This document shows, piece after piece, positions 1 to 9,137 of a stretch of 64,000 nucleotides of DNA (positions are counted from its first letter, which is position 1; each line of letters starts with the position of its first letter). The DNA comes from an uncultured Methanobrevibacter sp. Lineage in GTDB: Archaea; Methanobacteriota; Methanobacteria; Methanobacteriales; Methanobacteriaceae. The stretch is taken from assembly GCF_937881195.1 (NCBI RefSeq), contig NZ_CALGFC010000025.1:1-64000 (forward strand), written 5' to 3'. The notes under the pieces are model-generated. The model ran no database searches and was not told the DNA's origin. It saw only the letters and a program-made list of their open reading frames with translations. Both the position numbers and the translations under genes were made by a program.

Positions 1-103
1 AATTAATTTAAAAATATCATTTAGAATATTAGCATTATAATTAATTTAAAAATATCATTTAGAATATTAGCATTATAATTAATTTAAAAATATTATCTAA
101 ATC
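1..103. repeat. 38-bp direct repeat, two exact copies plus a partial third
   Basis: A 38-bp unit at 1-38 is repeated exactly at 39-76, and a third degenerate copy starts at 77. The unit is almost pure A and T with one GCATTAT end. The array may continue to the left of the window. It lies upstream of the transporter gene at 289. No function is evident. Confidence 0.8.
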
Positions 104-288
104 ATGATTTTATAATTTTTTTAAAAAATATCATTAGAATAAATTATTATAAATGATTTCATAATATTATTTAAAAAAATTTAATAATATGTAAATAAAA
201 TATTATTAAGTTCAGCTATTATTAATTTTGATATAAACAAAATTTTTGACAGTGAAAAACTTAACGATAATTTAATTTGAGGATACAA

Positions 289-996
289 ATGATTAAAGAA
301 AAAGAGACATTAAAAGGAAAAATAACTTTAGCTTTGCTAAACCATCTAAAAATTTCTAGAGCACAACTTTTTGCAATTTTGACTGCATTGACAACAACTG
401 TTTTAATTGTTAGTAATCTCGCTAGTACTAAAATGTTTGACTTTTTTGGAACAGGATTAGTTTGGGATGGAGGTGCGATACTTTTTCCTCTTTCTTATAT
501 TTTAGGGGATGTAATTACTGAGATCTTCGGTTTTAAGTGTGCAAAAAAAATTATCTGGACAGCATTTGCAATGAATCTGATAGCTGTTTTAGCATTATTT
601 GTTGTTCAACTTTTGCCTCCAGGTCCTGGTTGGGGAAATCAGGCAGCTTATGAAACCATTATAGGTTTTATGCCCCGTATTGTTTTTGGTAGTCTGATTG
701 CTTTTGTCACAGGACAAATTCTTAATTCTTATGTTTTTGTAAAAATTAAAGAGATGACTCATGGTAAACACTTATGGCAGAGGGCACTTGGATCTAGCTT
801 AGTTGGTGATTTAGTCGATACTCTTATATTTACAACAATTGCATTTGTTGGTACTATTTCAACTACTCAATTTTTGGGATTATTGTTAATTGCATACCTT
901 TCAAAGATCATTGGTGAAACCGTATTATTGCCTGTGACTTATGGAACAATTAATTTATGTAAAAAACTGGTGGAAAATGAATCAAAATCAGTTTAA
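289..996 (+). CDS. Queuosine-precursor-type transporter (YhhQ/VUT family)
   Basis: This 235-residue integral membrane protein has about six hydrophobic segments and resembles the YhhQ family, which imports 7-deazaguanine bases such as preQ0, preQ1 or queuine. Visible family features are a polar N-terminus, the SNLASTKMF segment after the first helix, and the acidic LGDVITEIFG segment around residues 75-85. I chose the ATG at 289 because GAGG sits 6 nt upstream; a TTG at 277 is less likely. The stop codon lies inside the next gene, a tRNA-guanine transglycosylase, by 20 bp, so the two are probably translationally coupled. That pairing is the best argument for a deazapurine substrate. The exact base imported cannot be read from sequence. 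Confidence 0.8.
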   Translation: MIKEKETLKGKITLALLNHLKISRAQLFAILTALTTTVLIVSNLASTKMFDFFGTGLVWDGGAILFPLSYILGDVITEIFGFKCAKKIIWTAFAMNLIAVLALFVVQLLPPGPGWGNQAAYETIIGFMPRIVFGSLIAFVTGQILNSYVFVKIKEMTHGKHLWQRALGSSLVGDLVDTLIFTTIAFVGTISTTQFLGLLLIAYLSKIIGETVLLPVTYGTINLCKKLVENESKSV

Positions 997-2218
997 TTTT
1001 GAAATTAATGCTAAAATTCCTGATGCATTAGGTAGGGCAGGTATTATTCATACTCCTCATGGAAATATTAAGACACCTACTTTTGTTGTGGTTGGTACTT
1101 ATGGTAATGTTAGGTTTTTATCACAATCTCAATTTAGTAATATTGGTCTTCAAACCATGATTAGTAATGGGTTTCATTTATCCAAAATTTCTAATGAAAT
1201 TGAACAATCTGGAGGATTGTCACAATATTCTGGATATAATTGCCCTACTATTACTGATAGTGGTGGATTTCAGGTTATGTCTTTTGGTAGTGGATTAGGT
1301 AAAGTAATTTCAATGGATAAACGAAATATTGCTCGCGAACAATTTAAAACTGAAAATAAAAAACGTTTAGCAAGAGTAACAGAACATGGAGTATATTTCA
1401 AAACAAAAGATGATGATGATGAAAAACTTTTCACTCCGGAATATTCTATGGAATTTCAACATGAAATCGGTGCAGATATTATTATGGCATTTGATGAACT
1501 TACTAATATTGGGGATAGTAGAAATTATAATGAAGAGGCACTTGACCGCACTCATCGATGGGGAATAAGGTGTTTAGCTGAACATGAAAAATTAACTCGT
1601 GAAAGAAAAGATAAGCCTTATCAAGCTCTTTATGGTGTTTTACAAGGTGCACATTATAAAGATTTACGAGAAAAAGCTGCTAGAGAGTTAGGGGCTATGA
1701 ATTTTGATGGTTATGGTTTGGGTGGTGCATTTGAAAAAGAACATTTGCCTGATATTTTATTTTGGTCTAATAGTATTTTACCTGAATTAAAACCTCGTCA
1801 TTTACTTGGTCTTTCTAAACCCGATGATATTTTTGTTGGAGTTGAAAATGGTTGTGATACTTTTGATTGTGTTGCTCCTACTCGTGAGGCAAGGCATGGA
1901 AAAGTTTACACTCTTGATGGGGATATTAATCTAAGAAATGCAGAATTTGTTGATGATCCTTTGCCTTTGTTTGAAGGATGTCAGTGTCCAACTTGTAAAT
2001 CTGATTATTCAAGAGAGAAAATTCGTCAATTATTAAAAAATAAAGAAGGTAAAAAAACTAAAAAGCAAATTGCCGATGATAAAAAACTTGCTTTGGAACT
2101 TTTAACTATTCATAATGTATATTTCATCGTAAACCTTACACATCAGATTCGTCAATCTATTCTTGATGGGAATTTCTTCAATTTTCGCGATAATTGGCTA
2201 AAAAGATATTATAAATAA
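977..2218 (+). CDS. tgt: Bacterial-type tRNA-guanine transglycosylase, divergent pocket
   Basis: The 413-residue TIM-barrel enzyme should exchange guanine in tRNA for a 7-deazaguanine base. Visible motifs are TDSGGFQ (Asp near residue 94, the bacterial Asp102 equivalent), FDE in the purine pocket, VLQGA, FDCVAPTREARHG with the nucleophile Asp, and the C-terminal zinc site CQCPTC followed by HN. The C-terminal layout and length match bacterial Tgt, not archaeal TgtA, which carries extra C-terminal domains with PUA. Pocket residues differ from bacterial preQ1 enzymes: FDEC has become FDEL, GGLAVGE has become GGAFEKE, and QGG has become QGA. The start at ATG 977 is supported by GGTGG just upstream and overlaps the transporter gene. 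A hairpin at 2235-2252 may end transcription. Confidence 0.85.
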   Translation: MNQNQFNFEINAKIPDALGRAGIIHTPHGNIKTPTFVVVGTYGNVRFLSQSQFSNIGLQTMISNGFHLSKISNEIEQSGGLSQYSGYNCPTITDSGGFQVMSFGSGLGKVISMDKRNIAREQFKTENKKRLARVTEHGVYFKTKDDDDEKLFTPEYSMEFQHEIGADIIMAFDELTNIGDSRNYNEEALDRTHRWGIRCLAEHEKLTRERKDKPYQALYGVLQGAHYKDLREKAARELGAMNFDGYGLGGAFEKEHLPDILFWSNSILPELKPRHLLGLSKPDDIFVGVENGCDTFDCVAPTREARHGKVYTLDGDINLRNAEFVDDPLPLFEGCQCPTCKSDYSREKIRQLLKNKEGKKTKKQIADDKKLALELLTIHNVYFIVNLTHQIRQSILDGNFFNFRDNWLKRYYK

Positions 2219-2733
2219 TTAAATATTAATTCTTAAAAAATCGAATTTTTTTAGTTAGCTTTAAAATAATAATTTTATTTTTATTATTATTTTATTTTCA
2301 TTTTTTATTATTATTTTTCACTATATTATTTTTTAAATTATTTTTCACTATATTATTTTTCACTATATTATTTTTTAAATTATTTTTATTCTTAATAAAA
2401 TTTGAATATTTTAATTAATATTTCAATTAATATAAAAATAATTAATGAGAAATATAAAAAATAAGATATAATCAGTGTTTTTAAGTAAAAAATGCAAGAT
2501 AATTTAAAAAATAATAAAAATAAAAAGTAATAATGACAATAATAAATAAAATAAGAATAAAAATAAGAATAAAATAAGAATATTTCAAAGTATATTCAAT
2601 ATTATAAATAAAATATTATATATAATAAAAATATTCTAAAATAAATTTATTAATTTATAATAAATTAGAATAAGTTTAAAATATAAAATAAGTTTAAAAT
2701 ATAAAATAAATTTAAAATATAAATTTAGATTAA
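2219..2733. other. Convergent AT-rich spacer with hairpin and short repeats
   Basis: No gene is visible between tgt and aspS, which converge here. An A6T-CGA-AT6 hairpin at 2235-2252 is a plausible terminator for tgt. CACTATATTATTTTT is repeated three times at about 2320-2370, and AAGTTTAAAATATAAAATA is repeated at about 2670-2720. These look like slippage repeats. Confidence 0.5.
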
Positions 2734-4053
2734 TTAAGGAGTTAATCTACGTCTGTCTCTTGGGAATAAAACTGTTTCTCTTATGTTTTTCAAACCAGTT
2801 AATGTCATATTAAATCTGTCTGCTCCAAGACCCCAACCTGCATGAGGTGGCATACCATATTCAAATGCTTTTAAATACCCTCCAAATGCATCTGGATTTA
2901 ATCCTTTTTCAGCTATTTTTTCTCTTAAAAGGTCGTGTTGATGGACCCTCATAGCTCCTGAGGATATTTCAAGATCTTTATACATTAAATCGAAAGCATG
3001 ACTTTTTACAGGATTTTTTTCATTTGGCATTACATAAAATGGTTTTATTTCTGTTGGCCATTCAGTTAAGAAATAATAACCATCCATAACTTTTCCAAGT
3101 GCTTTTTCAGCAGCTCTTGACAAGTCTTCTCCCCATTCCATAGGAACATCTTTGGAATTTACAATATCAACTGCATCATCATATGTTACAATATCAAAAT
3201 GTCCTTCTGGTATTTCTAAGTCCATTTCAAGTGTCTTCAGCTCTTCTTTACAGTCTTGTTTAACATTTATAATTACTTTTTGAACTAAGTCATTTAATAT
3301 TTTCATAACATCAACATCGTCCATAAATGATGCTTCCATATCAATAGAAATTGCTTCATTTAAGTGACGAAGAGTATCATGTTCTTCTGCTCTAAATATT
3401 TGGGCTATTTCATAAACTTTATCAAAACCAGCAGACATCATCATCTGTTTATATAATTGAGGACTTTGACCGAGAAATGCTTCTTTTTCAAAGTATGTAA
3501 TAGGGAATAATTCTGTTCCTCCTTCTGTAGCTGAAGCTACAAGTTTTGGAGTATTTATTTCTAAGAAATCTTCTTCTTCAAAGAAAGTTCTAACAGTATG
3601 CAACATCTTACTTTTTATTTTAAATATTGCACTTATTGATGGTTTTCTAAGATCTATAAATCTAGAATCTAGCCGAGTATCAATTTCTGCTTTAACTTTT
3701 TCAGTAGGATCCATTGGTAGTGGTTGATTAGCTAAACTAAATATTTTTATTTCAGATGGAATAATTTCCACACCATTAGGTGCTTTTCCACTTTCTTGAA
3801 CTTTACCTTTAAGTCCAATAACTGATTCTTTTCTTAATTTTCTTATTTTCTCTAATAATTCGGGATCTATTTCTTTACTTGGAGCGGTTAATTGAATCAT
3901 TCCATTCCTATCTCTAATAAGTACAAATATAATTCCTCCAAGATCTCTTATTTCATGTACCCATCCCATTACAGTAATTTCTTCATCAGTTAAACTTTCA
4001 TCCACATCTTTTGTATAGTGTGTTCTTCTCCATTCACTAGATAATCTTGTCAA
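2734..4053 (-). CDS. aspS: Aspartyl-tRNA synthetase, archaeal type
   Basis: This class II synthetase of 439 residues charges tRNA-Asp, and probably also tRNA-Asn, with aspartate. The N-terminal OB-fold anticodon domain occupies about residues 15-105. The catalytic domain has motif 2 around FRAEEHDTLRHLNE and motif 3 GWGLGADRF near the C-terminus. The length matches archaeal AspRS without the bacterial GAD insert. His33 in GWVHEIRDLGG matches the residue reported for non-discriminating archaeal AspRS, whereas discriminating ones carry Trp there. If so, Asn-tRNA would be made by GatCAB transamidation, which is not in this window. Confidence 0.95.
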   Translation of the reverse strand: MTRLSSEWRRTHYTKDVDESLTDEEITVMGWVHEIRDLGGIIFVLIRDRNGMIQLTAPSKEIDPELLEKIRKLRKESVIGLKGKVQESGKAPNGVEIIPSEIKIFSLANQPLPMDPTEKVKAEIDTRLDSRFIDLRKPSISAIFKIKSKMLHTVRTFFEEEDFLEINTPKLVASATEGGTELFPITYFEKEAFLGQSPQLYKQMMMSAGFDKVYEIAQIFRAEEHDTLRHLNEAISIDMEASFMDDVDVMKILNDLVQKVIINVKQDCKEELKTLEMDLEIPEGHFDIVTYDDAVDIVNSKDVPMEWGEDLSRAAEKALGKVMDGYYFLTEWPTEIKPFYVMPNEKNPVKSHAFDLMYKDLEISSGAMRVHQHDLLREKIAEKGLNPDAFGGYLKAFEYGMPPHAGWGLGADRFNMTLTGLKNIRETVLFPRDRRRLTP

Positions 4054-4439
4054 CTTTTCACCTTTAATGACTATTGTTTATTTTTGTAATTTTCAATTTA
4101 ATTTTAACTTTAAATATAAAAATTTAATTATAAATTTAAATATAACTATTTTATTTTATTCTAAATGAAATAATTTGGTTTTATAATATAATTTAAGTTT
4201 TAATTATTGTATATTAGTAAAAATATGTATTTTATATAGTTTATTATTTTATATGGTTTATTATTTTATACAGTTTATAATTTAATAAAAAATTTATAAA
4301 ATAATTATATATGAACATTTATCCATAAGATAGTTATATAATAAATAATTATTTATAAAATAATATTAATTAAAATAATATTTAAATCTTTTTTAGACCT
4401 ATTAACTTAATATAGAAGTTTTTATATTTTATTTTTTAT
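4054..4439. other. AT-rich spacer upstream of aspS
   Basis: I see no gene here. It should hold the aspS promoter on the minus strand. TTTATATGG/TTTATACAG repeats occur at about 4230-4280. No clear operator is visible. Confidence 0.4.
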
Positions 4440-4892
4440 TTATTTATATAATTCTTTTTTTAGGTATATCATATCAATTAACTGCTCATCATCTTCAAAA
4501 ATTTCTTCACTATAATTATCAACAAAGAAATTTGGTATTATGTGAGATTTCTCAAAACCACATTTTTCATAAAAGCTAATTGCTTTTTCTACGTCTCCTG
4601 TTCCAACATAAATCTTTTTGAATTTATTTTGATCTTTACAATAACTAAACACAAATTCTATTAATTTTTGCCCATATCCTTGATTTTGGTATTTTGGGTA
4701 TGTTGCAATATTTTTTATTTCATAGCTATCATTTAACGAATTGACTACGCAGATACTTTTTAAATCATTATCATATAAAGCAAATAATTCTCCATTTTCT
4801 AGATATTTGTCTATCATTCTTTCTTCTTCATCAGCTAAGAGTAATAAATCTAAAAATTCTTTTTTATTTTCTTTTATTTTCTCTATTTTCAT
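4440..4892 (-). CDS. GNAT family N-acetyltransferase
   Basis: The 150-residue protein has the GNAT fold. The acetyl-CoA pyrophosphate-binding motif appears as QNQGYGQKLI around residues 68-78, after a beta strand ending IATYPKY. The later FYEKCGF segment is also typical of the family. The substrate is unknown. It lies 38 bp downstream of hisD on the same strand and may be co-transcribed. Nothing in the sequence ties it to histidine synthesis. Confidence 0.8.
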   Translation of the reverse strand: MKIEKIKENKKEFLDLLLLADEEERMIDKYLENGELFALYDNDLKSICVVNSLNDSYEIKNIATYPKYQNQGYGQKLIEFVFSYCKDQNKFKKIYVGTGDVEKAISFYEKCGFEKSHIIPNFFVDNYSEEIFEDDEQLIDMIYLKKELYK

Positions 4893-4930
4893 TATTATTC
4901 TCTATATCTCTTATTTTTAATTTTTATATC

Positions 4931-6226
4931 TTATTTTTTCTTTAATCTAACTTTAACGGAGTTTGCATGAGCATAAAATCCTTCATAATTAGCTATTGGG
5001 ACAATTGTTTCTTCTAAAGATTTTAAACCTTCTTTTGTAATTTTTTGCACCGTAGGTTTTTTTAAAAAAGAATCTGTTGATAATCCAGAATACATTCTAG
5101 CTCCTCTATCTGTTGGAAGCACATGATTAGTACCGGATCCATAATCTCCAGCTGCCACTGGGGAATATTTTCCTAAAAAGATTGAACCTGCATTTTTTAT
5201 TTCTTCAAGTATCTTTTTATCTTTTTTAGAATCTTTAGTCATTATGATTAAATGTTCTGGAGCATATTCATTGGATATATCAATAGCTTCTTCAATTGTT
5301 TTTGTTACTATGATTTTTCCAAATTTTTCTAAAGATTCTTCAATAATTTCTTTTCTTTCAGCTTCTATAATCAGAGAATCAATTTCTTTTTTAGTTTCTT
5401 CTGCTAAATCTAAACTATCTGTAACTAAATAACAAGAAGCATTAGGGTCATGTTCAGCTTGTGAAAGTAGATCATGGGCTATATATTTTGGATCAGCAGT
5501 CCTATCTGCTATTATTAAAACTTCTGAAGGTCCTGCTGGAAATTCAATGTCAACAGTACCATAAACAAGCTTTTTTGCTGCTGTAACAAATATATTTCCA
5601 GGACCAACAATCTTTTCAACTTGTGGAATTGACTCAGTTCCATATGCCATAGCCGCTATGGCTTGAGCTCCCCCTACTTTGTATATTTCATCTGCTCCAG
5701 CTATATCTGCTGCAACTAAAATTGCATCCATTATTTTTCCATCTTTTTGTGGAGGACTACAACATATTATTTTTTTAACTCCAGCTATTTTGGCAGGAAT
5801 AACTGTCATTAAAATTGTAGATGGATATGCTGCTCTTCCACCAGGAATATAACAACCAACTTTATTTATTGGCCTAATTATTTGTCCTGCATTTATTCCT
5901 TCTATTATTTCCATATTCCATTCATTAGGGATCTGTCTTTTGTGAAATTTTTCTATATTTCTACCAGCTTTTTTAAGAGAGTTAATTAAATTAGGATTTG
6001 ATTCCTCTAAATTTTTATAACTTTCTTTTATTTCAGCTTCAGTAACTTTGAATGATTCTATAGATACCTTATCAAATTTTTTGGTATATTCTTTAAGGCT
6101 CGAGTCTTTAGAATTTTTAATATTTTTTAAAATTTCAGAAACAATAGGTATGATGTTTTCATCGGTTTCTTTTGTTTTTTTTGCGAATTTACTTAAATTT
6201 TCTTTGTTATAATATAAGATTTCCAT
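4931..6226 (-). CDS. hisD: Histidinol dehydrogenase
   Basis: The enzyme catalyses the last two steps of histidine synthesis, oxidising L-histidinol to L-histidine with two NAD+ and a zinc ion. Conserved blocks visible are GPGNIFVTAAKK, AGPSEVLIIAD, SQAEHDPNA (zinc and catalytic His region), YAPEHL and the C-terminal GTNHVLPT. The length of 431 residues is usual. I prefer the ATG at 6226 over an in-frame TTG at 6235. There is no strong Shine-Dalgarno for either. No other his genes lie in the window, so the pathway is dispersed. Confidence 0.93.
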   Translation of the reverse strand: MEILYYNKENLSKFAKKTKETDENIIPIVSEILKNIKNSKDSSLKEYTKKFDKVSIESFKVTEAEIKESYKNLEESNPNLINSLKKAGRNIEKFHKRQIPNEWNMEIIEGINAGQIIRPINKVGCYIPGGRAAYPSTILMTVIPAKIAGVKKIICCSPPQKDGKIMDAILVAADIAGADEIYKVGGAQAIAAMAYGTESIPQVEKIVGPGNIFVTAAKKLVYGTVDIEFPAGPSEVLIIADRTADPKYIAHDLLSQAEHDPNASCYLVTDSLDLAEETKKEIDSLIIEAERKEIIEESLEKFGKIIVTKTIEEAIDISNEYAPEHLIIMTKDSKKDKKILEEIKNAGSIFLGKYSPVAAGDYGSGTNHVLPTDRGARMYSGLSTDSFLKKPTVQKITKEGLKSLEETIVPIANYEGFYAHANSVKVRLKKK

Positions 6227-6977
6227 ATAAATCAACTATTAAAATTAAAAATAAAATCTAATTAGTAATTATTAGCATTATTTAATACTATTAAAATGAA
6301 TTATCATATATAAAGTATTTATCTGAAATAATATAAATATTATGTTATATTAGATTATTCATAAAAACATTTATAAGCAATTTAAAGATAATATGTTTTA
6401 TAGCTACAAAATTATTTATAATAAATTATAATAAAAACATTTAGCAACAATTTTAAATATTATTAAAATATAAATAATGTAGTAATATGGGTATACAAAT
6501 ATTGTATTGAGATGGGCATACATATAGTTTTCTTGATAATATTTAGAATTATATAACATTGTATAATATTATAAGGATAAAAAGTAATAACTATGATTAT
6601 CAAAATATTTTGAAAAATATTTTATTTATTTAATTGATATTATTAAATTGCCAATATTTTTAAATAATTTATAATATTAATAATAAATTATTTAATTATT
6701 ATTAAAATATTTTTAAAATATTAAAAATTAATCTATCATTAATTCAGAATTACTAATAAGAATCTATAAATTTATATAATACTTTTATACAATGTTATTA
6801 TTATATAAATATAAACTGTTATTTTTATAGCTATAATATAGTATTTATATAATTATATACTATTGTTTAGATAAATATTAGCTATTATTAACAAGATCTC
6901 AGTGCTTGAAATTGATTTCATCAATTTATAATAGTAAGAGAGTAGCTATTTAATGATGAAGTGGTAAGAGGTTATTT
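6227..6977. other. AT-rich divergent spacer
   Basis: The 750 bp between divergent hisD and the UPF0058 gene contain no credible ORF. It should carry both promoters. A hairpin with 7-bp arms AAATTGA/TCAATTT occurs at 6909-6927, about 50 bp before the UPF0058 start. An imperfect repeat of GGGTATACAAAT and GGGCATACATAT lies at about 6488-6522. Confidence 0.4.
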
Positions 6978-7292
6978 ATGTATAAAGATGAAATGATTCA
7001 GATGCACCAATTTTTAGTATATGTTTTAAAATTTTTAGAAACAGAAAGTGAGATACCTAATTCATGTAGTGAATATATTGCACTTAATATAAGTCCTCAT
7101 CATATTCATAGAACTAAGGCAGAACATAAACATGCGATTTTTGTACTTTCAAATACAATTTCAGAAATTATCTTAAAAGAAGATAATGATTCTGTTCCTA
7201 CTAACGTTTCTAATGCATTATCAGAGCTTGTAAAACGTTCTAGAAAGGAATTAAAAGTTGAAAGTGCTCCTGTACCTGTTGAATCAAAATAG
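6978..7292 (+). CDS. UPF0058 family protein
   Basis: This small acidic protein of 104 residues is recognisable as the UPF0058 family found in methanogens and other archaea. The family motif MYKDEMIQMHQFLVYVL opens the protein, and the HHIHRTKAEHKHAIFVLS block with several His residues lies at about residues 36-60. It is predicted all-helical. The function is unknown. GAGGT sits about 7 nt upstream of the ATG. Its last 21 bases plus 9 beyond the stop are duplicated 65 bp downstream. Confidence 0.85.
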   Translation: MYKDEMIQMHQFLVYVLKFLETESEIPNSCSEYIALNISPHHIHRTKAEHKHAIFVLSNTISEIILKEDNDSVPTNVSNALSELVKRSRKELKVESAPVPVESK

Positions 7293-7366
7293 AATATAAA
7301 TATATATTTAAAATCATTTATTAAAAAACCATATAAGTACCTGTTGAATCAAAATAGAATATAAAT
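7272..7366. repeat. 30-bp direct repeat of the UPF0058 gene 3' end
   Basis: A 30-bp sequence covering the last codons and stop of the upstream gene (7272-7301) recurs exactly at 7337-7366. The second copy is non-coding. This looks like a local duplication. Confidence 0.85.
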
Positions 7367-7936
7367 TAAAATAGAGTATAAATCAAAATATTGTATGATT
7401 AAAAGAAGATAATGGAATGAAAATACTCTAATATTTCATTTTATTTATTAATATCTAACTTATTTTATTTAAAATATCTATAAACTGTAAAATATTGATT
7501 TGGGGGATATATTATCATATATTACGTATTATAATGGATATGTAATATTTTAACGTGTTTTTATATACTTTCTTATAATTTAATTTTAATAAACAAATTT
7601 AAAATCTTTTATTTTTTATTTTATGATTTTGTCAATATTATTAATATTAATTAATTATTATATTATATAAAAGATTTTATATTTTATAAAAGATTTTTAA
7701 TTATATAAAAGATTTTTAATTTTATATTTTTTATAATAATTTTAAATTTTATTAAACTATTTATTTTTATTAAATAAACTTATTAAACAAAATATTTTCA
7801 TATATATTTTTAGATATATTCTCAGATATATTCTCAGATATATTTTTAGATATATTTTCTACATATTCTTTATTATTTTTATTTTTATTTTTATTTATAG
7901 AGATATTCGTATTTTTAATTTTTTTGGGGTGTTCTA
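7302..7936. other. AT-rich spacer with a 12-bp tandem repeat
   Basis: There is no gene. Four near-identical 12-bp units AGATATATTCTC occur at 7812-7859, just upstream of the hydrolase gene. ATATAAAAGATTTT repeats at about 7665-7705 could supply TATA-like elements. Confidence 0.4.
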
Positions 7937-9043
7937 ATGGAAAATTCAAATATTATGTATTACGATGAGGAGGGAACTTCAAATGATGAAATTATCATAT
8001 TTATCCATAGTAATTTACTGAGTAATTGGATTTGGATAAATCAGAGAGATTATTTCAGAGATTTTCATTGCATATATTTAGATCTTCCTAATCATGGTAA
8101 AAGCCATTTTGACAATGAATTTTCAATAGAAAAATCCACTGAGTTGATTAAATCATTAATCCAAGAAAAATCTTTAGGTTTATCAAATGATACAAATTCT
8201 AATAGAAAAACAAAAAAAGTAAATTTAGTAGGTATTTCTTTAGGAGGTCAAATTGCTTTAGATTTATTGGCTAAATACCCTGAATTAATTGATAAAGTTG
8301 TTGTATCTGGTGTTAACTTATATGAAAATCCTGAAGAAAATGACTTTCATGAAGTAATTTCCATGATGGATTTACTTAAAATTAATATTCTTGATAAAAA
8401 ACCTGAAAAATTTTTAATTAAGGCATTATTAGCAGAATATGGCATAAAAAAGGATTATGCTCCGTTTATAAAAGAATCATATGCTAAAATTTCAAAAAAA
8501 GACTTGAATTCAATCACTAAAGAATCTTTAAAATTTACAATTCCAAATGATATTGGAAGTTTTAATAAAAAAGGGTTTAATAAAGATAATAAATCTGAAA
8601 TTAAATATAATAATATTTCTGAAATTAGTAAAAATAGCAATAAAAATAATAATATTAACAATATTAACGATAATAATCTTAATAACAATAAAAATAATAA
8701 TATTAACAATATTAACGATAATAATCTTAATAACAATAAAAATAATAATATTAACAATAATAATCTTAATGGTAATAACAATAATTTTGAAATTAGCAAT
8801 AATAATGAATATGAGAATCTTTTAATATTATATGGAACAAAAGAGTATCCTAGAGTTAAAACATCTGCAAGGTTGATAAAAGATGTATTTAATCAAGCAG
8901 AAATTTTTGGAGTCTACAGATCGATTCATCTTTGGAATATTATAGATTATGAATGGTTCAATGAAATTGTTAAAGATTTTTTATGTAATAAAAAAAATGA
9001 TTTAAAGAATAAAGATTATTTGATTGGATTTAAGGATGAATAA
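7937..9043 (+). CDS. Alpha/beta hydrolase with an Asn-rich insertion
   Basis: This 368-residue protein has an alpha/beta-hydrolase fold. The first strand ends in FIHSNLLSNW, the oxyanion-hole region. The nucleophile elbow is GISLGG near residue 100. After the cap comes a low-complexity Asn-rich tract of about 70 residues (roughly 220-290), encoded by 48-bp tandem repeats. The fold then resumes at LLILYGTKE, where Glu may serve as the catalytic acid, and the catalytic His is likely in RSIHLW. Without the tract the protein has a normal length of about 290. GGGGTG lies 5 nt before the ATG. It precedes the ProC-like gene by 94 bp on the same strand. The substrate is unknown. Confidence 0.8.
   Translation: MENSNIMYYDEEGTSNDEIIIFIHSNLLSNWIWINQRDYFRDFHCIYLDLPNHGKSHFDNEFSIEKSTELIKSLIQEKSLGLSNDTNSNRKTKKVNLVGISLGGQIALDLLAKYPELIDKVVVSGVNLYENPEENDFHEVISMMDLLKINILDKKPEKFLIKALLAEYGIKKDYAPFIKESYAKISKKDLNSITKESLKFTIPNDIGSFNKKGFNKDNKSEIKYNNISEISKNSNKNNNINNINDNNLNNNKNNNINNINDNNLNNNKNNNINNNNLNGNNNNFEISNNNEYENLLILYGTKEYPRVKTSARLIKDVFNQAEIFGVYRSIHLWNIIDYEWFNEIVKDFLCNKKNDLKNKDYLIGFKDE
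8639..8780. repeat. 48-bp in-frame coding tandem repeat
   Basis: Two exact 48-bp units (8639-8686, 8687-8734) and a third copy with a 12-bp deletion lie inside the hydrolase gene. Each full unit encodes 16 residues, mostly Asn with Ile, Lys and Asp. Both unit length and deletion are multiples of three, so the frame is kept. Confidence 0.85.
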
Positions 9044-9137
9044 GTGATATTTAAACTTCTTATATAAATATTTTTATTTATTATCTTTATTTATTATTTT
9101 TATTTAATATTTTTAATTAGGTATTTTAGGTTTTTTT

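Noticed and set aside
8455..8799. Leu-rich reading frame on the minus strand, and an Ile-rich plus frame at 8547-8825
   Set aside because: Both are mirror readings of the Asn-codon repeat in the hydrolase gene. They have no ribosome binding site and nonsense composition.
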